Source: Mycolicibacter sinensis (GTDB taxonomy: Bacteria > Actinomycetota > Actinomycetes > Mycobacteriales > Mycobacteriaceae). From it: a stretch of 40,714 nucleotides of DNA. The position numbers and the translations under genes are program-made. The first letter of the stretch is position 1, and every line of letters begins with the position of its first letter. This document shows positions 8,358-15,142 of this stretch, in pieces. The stretch spans positions 1 to 40,714 of the forward strand of contig NZ_LZJK01000060.1 in assembly GCF_001667945.1 (NCBI RefSeq). The letters are read 5' to 3'. Under the pieces are notes generated by a model. It searched no databases. It had not been told where the DNA came from and worked only from the letters and a program-made list of their open reading frames with translations.

Positions 8358-11060
8358 TTATACGCCGGTGTGCAGGCCCGCTTGCTGCAGTGCGCGACGC
8401 GCGTAGGCGCGCACGTCGGCGTCGCTGTCCTTGACCGCGAGGCTCAACGCGTCGCGTGCGGCGACCTCCGAGGCGGCCCAGCGCGTCAAGCCCAGCACCG
8501 CGGCTTTGCGCACGTCGAGGTGCGCATCTTCGAGAGCCACGGTCAGGCGCGGCACCGCCACCGCTGCGCGCGCACCGGCCAGCGCGCGGGCCGCGCCGAC
8601 CCGCACCTGCCACGCCGACTCGCCCCGTGCCGTCTCGACGGCGGCGATATCGGCGTCGCCGCAACCGACTTCGCCGAGGGCGGCCAGTGCTGCGGCGCGC
8701 ACCAGCGGGTCCGGGTCACCGATCAGGGCCCGAACGGTCTGCGCCCCGGCCCGCAACGTCGCACACGCATTGGCGACCGCGATGCGCACCTCACGGTTGG
8801 CGTCCTGGGCGGCCGTGGCCACCGCCGTCGCGTCGTCGGCCGAGACCAGCGCACGCACCGCCTCGATGCGCACCCGGTGGTCGGGATCGGCCAGCGCGGC
8901 GCGATACCGCGCCGGGTCACCGACCCGGCGGCTGCACAGCAGATACACCACGCAGGCGCGCACCACCGGGTCTGCGGAGTCCCGGTGCACGCCCGCCGCT
9001 GCCGGGTCGGCCAGCACCTCGACCAGTTCACGCGCACCGTCGGCGGCGGTGCGGCGCACCGCGGCGTCCTCGTCGGCGAGCGCGTCGAACAACGCGGATT
9101 CGTATCCGCCCGGGGTGTGTTCGGTCAGGGCGGCGACCGCGGTACGGCGCACCGCCGGATCCGGGTCAGCCAGGAATTCGGCCAGGTCGGCCAAGGCGGG
9201 TTCTTCCAGGGCGACGACCACCGCGATCCGGGGCGACGGCGGCTGGGCAGAAGCCGGTGCCGGGACACGTGATCGTGCCGTCGCCGGAGCCTGGCCGCCC
9301 AGCAGCGGCGGCTGCGGCACCGCCTGCACCGACTGGTCGGCCGGGGGCAGCCGATCGAACTCGGGCACCGCAACGAAATACGGAGCCACCGGGCGTTTGA
9401 GGAACTCCATCGCCCCGTCGGCCCGCTTGCGCACGTTGAGGTGGTACCCCCACTGCCCGTCGTCGCGGCCGGGCAGATCGGCGCGCTCGTGGTAGAGGCC
9501 CCAGCGCGACTCGGTGCGCGTCAAAGATGTGCGAGCCGCCAGCTCCGCGCAGTCCCGGATGAACGACACCTCGACGGCGCGCATCAACTCGTGCGGGGTG
9601 CGGGCACCCATCTCGGCGATCTCGCCGCGCATCCGCTCGAAGGTGTGCACCGCCAGCGACAGCTTCGCGGCGGTCTTGGGCGGCGCCACATAGTCGTTGA
9701 CGAACCGGCGCAGCTTGTACTCCACTTGCGGTTGCGGGGGGCCGTCGGGGTGGCGCAGCGGGCGATAGATCAGCTCGTGGGCATCGGCAAGCTGATCGGC
9801 CGGAAGATCCTGCGGCGCCGAGATATCGGCCAGGGTGGACGCCGCGTGCGCGCCGGCCAGGTCGCCGAACACGAACGCGCCGATCATGTAGTTGTGCGGC
9901 ACGCAGGCCAGATCGCCCGCCGCGTACAGGCCCGGCACGGTGGTGCGGGCGTGTTCGTCGACCCACACCCCCGAGGCGGAATGCCCTGAGCACAGGCCGA
10001 TCTCCGAGATGTGCATCTCCACGTCATGGGTGCGGTAGTTGTGGCCGCGGTTGGCGTGAAAAGTCCCGCGGGTGGGCCGCTCGGTGGTGTGCAGGATGTT
10101 CTCCAGCGCCGAGAGCGTCTCATCGGGCAGGTGCGACACCTTCAGGTAGATCGGGCCCCGCGCGGAATCGATCTCCGATTTGACCTCGGCCATCATCTGG
10201 CCGGACCAGTAGTCGGAGTCGACGAACCGTTCTCCCAGCGCGTTGACCTGATACCCCCCGAACGGGTTGGCCACATAGGCGCATGCCGGGCCGTTGTAGT
10301 CCTTGATCAGCGGGTTGACCTGGAAGCATTCGATGCCGGACAGTTCGGCGCCGGCGTGATAAGCCATCGAGTAGCCGTCGCCGGCGTTGGTGGGGTTCTC
10401 ATACGTGCCATACAGATAGCCGGAGGCCGGGAGGCCCAGCCGCCCGCACGGCCCGGTGGCCAGCACTACCGCCTTGGCGCCGACGGCGACGAATTCGCCG
10501 GTGCGGGTATGCAAGGCGGCCGCCCCGACCGCGCGGCCGTTCCGGGTGAGCACCCGTACCGGCATCAACCGGTTCTCGATGCGGATCTTCTCGCGCATCG
10601 AGCGCTGCCGCAGCACCCGGTAGAGCGCTTTTTTGACGTCCTTGCCCTCGGGCATCGGCAGCACGTAGGACCCGGAGCGGTGTACGCGGCGCACCGCGTA
10701 CTCGCCGTGCTCGTCCTTCTCGAACTTCACCCCGTAGCGCTCCAGGCGCTGCACCATCGCGAAGCCGCGGGTGGCGGTCTGATACACGGTGCGCTGGTTG
10801 ACGATGCCGTCGTTGGCCCGGGTGATCTCGGCGACGTAGTCTTCGGGTTCGGCCTTGCCCGGGATGACGGCGTTGTTGACCCCGTCCATGCCCATCGCCA
10901 GCGCGCCGGAGTGCCGCACGTGCGCTTTCTCCAGCAGCAGCACCTGTGCGCCGTGCTCGGCGGCGGTGAGTGCGGCCATGGTGCCGGCGGTTCCGCCGCC
11001 GATCACCAGCACATCGCAGTCCAGCCGCAGCGGCTGGGTGACATCAGGTATCTCGATCAT
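8358..11060 (-). CDS. AprA-like FAD oxidoreductase fused to C-terminal HEAT-like repeats
   Basis: The 900-residue protein has two parts. Residues 1-580 form a flavoprotein of the fumarate reductase / adenylylsulfate reductase alpha family: dinucleotide motif GGGTAG at 21-26, LLLEKA at 41-46, ATGPCGRLG at 201-209, and the second FAD motif GLYAAGDLA at 377-385. A Pro/Ala linker at 583-610 leads to about 285 residues of HEAT-like repeats (recurring DPDPxVRRxAVxAL units). The ferredoxin at 14007-14234 is the natural electron partner, as AprB is for AprA. The ABC transporter genes immediately before it (ATGA overlap at the start) point to use on an imported compound. AsfA, the aryl desulfonation protein paired with ferredoxin AsfB in Pseudomonas, is a possible relative that I could not verify. 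Substrate unknown; a heterodisulfide- or fumarate-type activity is also possible. Confidence 0.8.
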   Translation of the reverse strand: MIEIPDVTQPLRLDCDVLVIGGGTAGTMAALTAAEHGAQVLLLEKAHVRHSGALAMGMDGVNNAVIPGKAEPEDYVAEITRANDGIVNQRTVYQTATRGFAMVQRLERYGVKFEKDEHGEYAVRRVHRSGSYVLPMPEGKDVKKALYRVLRQRSMREKIRIENRLMPVRVLTRNGRAVGAAALHTRTGEFVAVGAKAVVLATGPCGRLGLPASGYLYGTYENPTNAGDGYSMAYHAGAELSGIECFQVNPLIKDYNGPACAYVANPFGGYQVNALGERFVDSDYWSGQMMAEVKSEIDSARGPIYLKVSHLPDETLSALENILHTTERPTRGTFHANRGHNYRTHDVEMHISEIGLCSGHSASGVWVDEHARTTVPGLYAAGDLACVPHNYMIGAFVFGDLAGAHAASTLADISAPQDLPADQLADAHELIYRPLRHPDGPPQPQVEYKLRRFVNDYVAPPKTAAKLSLAVHTFERMRGEIAEMGARTPHELMRAVEVSFIRDCAELAARTSLTRTESRWGLYHERADLPGRDDGQWGYHLNVRKRADGAMEFLKRPVAPYFVAVPEFDRLPPADQSVQAVPQPPLLGGQAPATARSRVPAPASAQPPSPRIAVVVALEEPALADLAEFLADPDPAVRRTAVAALTEHTPGGYESALFDALADEDAAVRRTAADGARELVEVLADPAAAGVHRDSADPVVRACVVYLLCSRRVGDPARYRAALADPDHRVRIEAVRALVSADDATAVATAAQDANREVRIAVANACATLRAGAQTVRALIGDPDPLVRAAALAALGEVGCGDADIAAVETARGESAWQVRVGAARALAGARAAVAVPRLTVALEDAHLDVRKAAVLGLTRWAASEVAARDALSLAVKDSDADVRAYARRALQQAGLHTGV

Positions 11061-11788
11061 GAATGGTCCAATGCGGCTAGAAGCTCAGTGCGCAGCTCGG
11101 GTTCGGGTCGGCCGCTGCGCGGTTGGGGGACGTCGAGCAGGGCCCGCAGCGGCTGCCCGGTGCGGCCCAGCACCGCCACCCGGTCGCCCAGCGCCAGCGC
11201 CTCGTCGACGTCGTGGGTGACGAACACGACCGTGGTGGGATGCGCTTGCCAGGTGTCGATCAGCAATGCCTGCATGGCGGCGCGGGTCGCGCTGTCCAGC
11301 GCGCCGAACGGCTCGTCCATCATCACCGCACGGGGTGCGCCGGCCAGCCCGCGGGCCAACTGGACCCGTTGGCGCATCCCGCCGGAGAGGCTTTTCGGCA
11401 GGTAGTCGGCGAACCCCTCCAGACCCAACTCGGCGATCCACCGCTCGGCCTCGGCCCGGCGCCCGGTGCGGGGCACACCGCGCAGCCGCAGCGCCAGCTC
11501 GATGTTGGAGCGCACCGAGCGCCACGGCAGTAACGCGTTGTCCTGGAACACCATCCCGCGGTCTCCGGAGGTGGTGGTGACCGCGATCTGGTCGGCCAGG
11601 ATTCGGCCGTGCTCGGGGGCCAGCAATCCGGCCAGGGCACGCAGCAGGGTGGACTTGCCGCACCCGGACGGTCCGGTCAATACCAGGATCTCGCCGGGTC
11701 GCACCGCCAAGCTCAACTCATCGATGACCGGGGTGCCGGTGTAGGACAGCCGGACCCGGTCCAGGGTCAGGCTCATGCCGGCGGTCAT
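11057..11788 (-). CDS. ABC transporter ATPase, SsuB/TauB type
   Basis: The 243-residue ATPase powers the importer formed with the next two genes. It has Walker A GPSGCGKST at residues 39-47, the Q-loop in MVFQDNALLPWR (Gln82), signature LSGGMRQR at 134-141, Walker B VMMDEP at 155-160 and the H-loop in FVTHDVDEA. The Q-loop phrase and overall length are typical of nitrate/sulfonate/taurine importers. The reading frame stays open far upstream, but the ATG at 11788 is chosen because it overlaps the permease stop as ATGA; a second Met four codons on is possible. Its stop overlaps the flavoprotein ATG as ATGA. Confidence 0.93.
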   Translation of the reverse strand: MTAGMSLTLDRVRLSYTGTPVIDELSLAVRPGEILVLTGPSGCGKSTLLRALAGLLAPEHGRILADQIAVTTTSGDRGMVFQDNALLPWRSVRSNIELALRLRGVPRTGRRAEAERWIAELGLEGFADYLPKSLSGGMRQRVQLARGLAGAPRAVMMDEPFGALDSATRAAMQALLIDTWQAHPTTVVFVTHDVDEALALGDRVAVLGRTGQPLRALLDVPQPRSGRPEPELRTELLAALDHS

Positions 11789-12633
11789 CGGCCGTTCTCC
11801 GCGCCGCGGGGCAGCCAGCGGGTCAGCCGGCGCCCGACCAGCTCGACGGTCGCCGACGTGGCGAATCCGAGCACGCCGATAGTGATGATGCCGACGAACA
11901 CATCCGGGTACGCCAGCACGGTGTAGGCCTGCCAGGTGCGGTATCCGATGCCGAGCCGGCCGGAGATCATCTCCGCGGAGATCACGCAGATCCAAGACAC
12001 CCCCATGCCGACCGACAGGCCGCCGAACAGGCTGGGCAGAATTCCGGGAAACACCACCTGGCTCAACACATCCCAGCGTCCACCGCCCAGGGTGCGCACC
12101 GAGTCCTCCCACAAGGTCGGCAGTGCGCGCACCGCATGCCGGGTGCTGACCAGAATCGGGAAGTAGGCCGCCAGGAAGGTGATGAATACGATGCCCTGTT
12201 CGCCGGCCGGGAACAGCAGGATCGCCACCGGGACGACGGCGATCGCCGGGATGGGCCGGACCAGTTCGGTGAGCGGGCCCACCACGTCCGCAGCGACCCG
12301 GGAGCGCCCCAACAGGATGCCGGTGGCCAACCCGGCCGCCGCGGCCAACCCGAATCCGGTGAGGATCCTGATCAGCGACTGCGCCAGATCCAGCCAGTAC
12401 GCCTCGGTTCCCAGCCGGCGCACCAGGGTCGTGAAGACCTCGTCGACGGTGGGCAGGGTGTCGAACCGCAGCCACCACCGCACGTCGGCGACGGTCAACA
12501 GCTGCCACAGGCCGATCGCGACGGCCACCGACGCCAGCCGCAGCAGCCACGCCCACCGTGCCGACCGCGGCCGGCGCGGCGCCCGGTCGACGGGCACCGA
12601 CGCCGCCGGGGCACCGGTGATAACCGCGGTCAT
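11785..12633 (-). CDS. ABC transporter permease, SsuC/TauC type
   Basis: The 282-residue membrane protein begins with a basic cytoplasmic tail, then a hydrophobic segment near residues 31-47, and carries the transport-inner-membrane EAA-type loop around EDSVRTLGGGRWDVLSQVVF, where the ATPase docks. About six membrane segments are visible. The family imports sulfonates, taurine, nitrate or related anions. Both ends overlap neighbouring genes as ATGA, so it is translated together with the binding protein and ATPase. Confidence 0.92.
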   Translation of the reverse strand: MTAVITGAPAASVPVDRAPRRPRSARWAWLLRLASVAVAIGLWQLLTVADVRWWLRFDTLPTVDEVFTTLVRRLGTEAYWLDLAQSLIRILTGFGLAAAAGLATGILLGRSRVAADVVGPLTELVRPIPAIAVVPVAILLFPAGEQGIVFITFLAAYFPILVSTRHAVRALPTLWEDSVRTLGGGRWDVLSQVVFPGILPSLFGGLSVGMGVSWICVISAEMISGRLGIGYRTWQAYTVLAYPDVFVGIITIGVLGFATSATVELVGRRLTRWLPRGAENGR

Positions 12634-13982
12634 GCCGCACCCGCCAGCGCCTGCTGATAGTCCAGCGCGACGGCGCCGGGATGCGTGGCAAGGTAGCGTT
12701 GCGCACCCGCGGTGGTGTCGAACGGTAGATGGCGTGCACCGTCGCGGACCCAGGCGGACTTGTCGGCGAACCAGCGGGTGCCTAGTTCGGCGTCCTGGAT
12801 ATAGGCCGCCCGGACGTGATCGCCGCGGGCGTTCGCGGCCTGTACGGCTTTGAGCAGGGCGGTCGCATCGGCGACGGACACGGTGGTGTCCGATCCGTCT
12901 AGCCAGAGTTCGCCCCCGGTCGTCGCGGGTTTGTCGATGGCGGCGACCGCCTGCTCGTAGTCGCGTTTCCGCTCGGCGAACGCCGCGCGCAGCGGCCCGT
13001 CGACGACGAAGCCGTCCACGTCGAGGTCGGCGAAGTCGCCGATCGACTTCAGGTAGGGCACATCGTTCTTCAACGCCTCGACCAGCGCCGGCTTGAGGGT
13101 GGTGTCGAACGACGTGCCGCCCGGCCCGTTGTAGAGGTAGACGACCTCTTGCGGTAGCCCACTGCCTTCGGCGACGATCCGGGCCGCCTCCAGCGGTTTG
13201 CGTTTGAGGAAGTCGGTGGCGTCCAGCTGCGCCTGCAGGAACGCGCCGAGCACTTCCGGGTGGTTCTGCGCGTATGTGCGACGCACGACCACCCCGTGCC
13301 AGGTCGGGTAGTTGAGCTCGGCCCCGTCGTAGAGCAGTTTCGCCCGGCCCTGGTAGACCAGCAGCCCGGGCCAGGCCACGAACTGTGACAGGCCTTGCAC
13401 CTGACCGGATTCCAGCGAGGAGGCGCCGACTTGTGGTTGCTGGTTGAGCACCTCCACGCCGGCGCCGGTGCCCGCCAGTGCGCGCAGCAGGGTGCCGTGG
13501 CCGGCCGATCCCACGCTGGCCGAGACTTTGGCGCCGGCCAGATCGGCCAGCGAGTCGGCTCGCGAATCCGGGGCCACCACCACCATGTTCAGTGCGCCGG
13601 CGGGGTGATAGCCGGTCACCGAGACGATCTCGGTGCGGGCCTGCGCATTGGTCTGCGTCCGGACCCCGTTGACCAGCATCGGGTAGTCGCCCATCGAGCC
13701 GATGTCGATCTTCTCGGCGAGCATCTGCGCCGTGATCGGTGCCCCGGTGTCGTAATCCTGCCAGTCGACGCGGTATCGGGTGCCGGTCCGGCTGGTGATG
13801 TCGGCGAGCCGGCGCTCCAGGTAGCCGCGAGCCCGCAGCAAGGTGCCGGCGGTCGCGGTGTTGATGGTCTTGGACTGATAGCCCACCACCACGTCGACGG
13901 AATCACCCGACGGCGCGGAGTCCAATGAGCAGCCCGCCGCGATAACGGCCGTGCAGACCAGCACGATCACGGATCTCTTCAT
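12630..13982 (-). CDS. Lipoprotein substrate-binding protein with an extra NosL-like tail
   Basis: The 450-residue protein has a lipoprotein signal with lipobox IAAGC (Cys18), so it should be anchored outside the membrane. Residues 30-340 look like the SsuA/TauA/NMT1-type periplasmic binding fold (VVGYQSKTINTATAGTLL at the start, IDIGSMGDYPML midway). Family members are usually about 320-340 residues. The extra C-terminal part (about 360-450) contains AAYIQDAELGTRWFADKSAW and LPFDTTAGAQRYLATHPG, a pattern that resembles the C-terminal half of the copper protein NosL, without its usual Met motif. The ATG at 13982 has an AGGTG element 5 nt upstream. Its stop overlaps the permease ATG. The ligand may be a sulfonate or other small anion; this is inference from family. 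Confidence 0.85.
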   Translation of the reverse strand: MKRSVIVLVCTAVIAAGCSLDSAPSGDSVDVVVGYQSKTINTATAGTLLRARGYLERRLADITSRTGTRYRVDWQDYDTGAPITAQMLAEKIDIGSMGDYPMLVNGVRTQTNAQARTEIVSVTGYHPAGALNMVVVAPDSRADSLADLAGAKVSASVGSAGHGTLLRALAGTGAGVEVLNQQPQVGASSLESGQVQGLSQFVAWPGLLVYQGRAKLLYDGAELNYPTWHGVVVRRTYAQNHPEVLGAFLQAQLDATDFLKRKPLEAARIVAEGSGLPQEVVYLYNGPGGTSFDTTLKPALVEALKNDVPYLKSIGDFADLDVDGFVVDGPLRAAFAERKRDYEQAVAAIDKPATTGGELWLDGSDTTVSVADATALLKAVQAANARGDHVRAAYIQDAELGTRWFADKSAWVRDGARHLPFDTTAGAQRYLATHPGAVALDYQQALAGAA

Positions 13983-14006
13983 GAAACACCTTGGTGGTCA
14001 ATGTAT

Positions 14007-14234
14007 TCAACGGATGAGGTAGGGCATATTGACGGTGACCGCACCGGTCGGGCAGCGGGCGGCGCACGGTCCGCAGTACCAGCACTCGTCGACGTGCATG
14101 AACGCCTTGCCGTTGTCGGGGTTGATCGCCAGTGAGTCCAGCGGGCAGATGTCGACGCACAGGGTGCAGCCGGAGATGCACAGTGATTCGTCGATCGTCA
14201 CCGGGACGTCGGACCGGCTGTTGACCAGCGTCAT
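14007..14234 (-). CDS. Two-cluster 4Fe-4S ferredoxin (AprB/AsfB-like)
   Basis: The 75-residue protein has two complete 4Fe-4S motifs: Cys19, 23, 26, 30 (CISGCTLCVDICP) and Cys51, 54, 57, 61 (CWYCGPCAARCP). The order and the WYCGPC phrase resemble the cluster domain of AprB, the electron-transfer subunit of adenylylsulfate reductase, but the long AprB tail is absent. It is the likely electron donor or acceptor for the AprA-like flavoprotein in the same operon. The ATG at 14234 overlaps the GntR stop as ATGA, and AAGGAG lies inside the end of the GntR gene. Confidence 0.93.
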   Translation of the reverse strand: MTLVNSRSDVPVTIDESLCISGCTLCVDICPLDSLAINPDNGKAFMHVDECWYCGPCAARCPTGAVTVNMPYLIR

Positions 14235-14971
14235 GGAATGCTCCTTGTCAGTTTGCCGCGCATGGTGACCCGGTCACCGCGCATCCGGATGTACTCGAGG
14301 TCGACGGGTGTACCGTCGGAAAGGCTGGTGAGGCGCTCCAGCATCAGCAGCGCCGCGCCGGCGGGGATCTGCAGGATCGCTGCCGAGTGCGGGTCCGCCG
14401 GTATCGCCTCCAACGCCAGGCTCGCGTCGCCGAGACGCTGCCCGCTGATCTTCTCGAGCAGCGGGAAGACATCGTTGGTCTCCAGCGGGTGCGCCAGCAC
14501 GGCGGCGCCGATGTCCGGCGGCAGATAGGTCTGATCCAGGCTCAGCGGCACGTCGCCCAGGTACCGCAGCCGCTCGACGAACACCACCTGCGCACCGGGT
14601 TCGAGCGTCAGCCGCCGGGCCACCAAGGGTGGGGCGGATACCGTGGTGGCCACTCGCACTTCGTTGCGCACCTCTTGACCGTCGAAGGTCTCCTGCAGAC
14701 CAAGCAAGGTGTCCAGGTCGTGGTCGTATTTGTGCTGTGCCACATGAGTGCCGGTTCTCGGTCCCCGGTGGATCAGTCCCTCGGCCTTCAGGGCGGCCAG
14801 TGCCTCACGAATGATGTTGCGGGACACCGCGAATTCGGCGGCCAGCTCCGCTTCGCCGGGCAGGCCGTCGTCGTAGGCACCGCCATGGATCTGGTGGCGC
14901 AGCACGTCGGCGACCTGCCGCGCCCGGTCCGCGCGGCGGATCGGCTGCGGGGCGACACGGGCTTCGGGCAT
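14231..14971 (-). CDS. GntR/HutC family regulator
   Basis: The 246-residue protein has an N-terminal winged helix (residues 12-78, with LPGEAELAAEFAVSRNIIRE) and a C-terminal UTRA ligand-binding domain (about 95-240). HutC-type regulators usually respond to a small metabolite of the operon they head. It is the first gene of the accessory operon and is translationally coupled to the ferredoxin gene. The ATG at 14971 sits 6 nt after a TAGCGT element, so the operon mRNA may be leaderless. I found no clear HutC-type palindrome in the 171 bp upstream, only an ATTGCGCC direct repeat (15042 and 15096). Confidence 0.9.
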   Translation of the reverse strand: MPEARVAPQPIRRADRARQVADVLRHQIHGGAYDDGLPGEAELAAEFAVSRNIIREALAALKAEGLIHRGPRTGTHVAQHKYDHDLDTLLGLQETFDGQEVRNEVRVATTVSAPPLVARRLTLEPGAQVVFVERLRYLGDVPLSLDQTYLPPDIGAAVLAHPLETNDVFPLLEKISGQRLGDASLALEAIPADPHSAAILQIPAGAALLMLERLTSLSDGTPVDLEYIRMRGDRVTMRGKLTRSIP

Positions 14972-14977
14972 GCAGAC

Positions 14978-14983
14978 ACGCTA
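14978..14983 (-). promoter_or_regulatory. Candidate -10 of the accessory operon
   Basis: TAGCGT on the minus strand fits TANNNT and ends 6 nt before the GntR ATG, with no Shine-Dalgarno. This suggests a leaderless transcript for the GntR-ferredoxin-ABC-flavoprotein operon. There is no clear -35. Confidence 0.4.
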
Positions 14984-15142
14984 AGGGCACGGCGACACCC
15001 GATGGCAGTGCAGCCAATTGAGCTGTTCAGCGGGGTGATTCATTGCGCCACCAGGCAACACCCGGCTGCCAGCGGAAATCCGGATCGGCGCGGGTATTGC
15101 GCCGCAGCGGTGCCGTCGGGCCGGGTAACAATCGCGGTGAGG

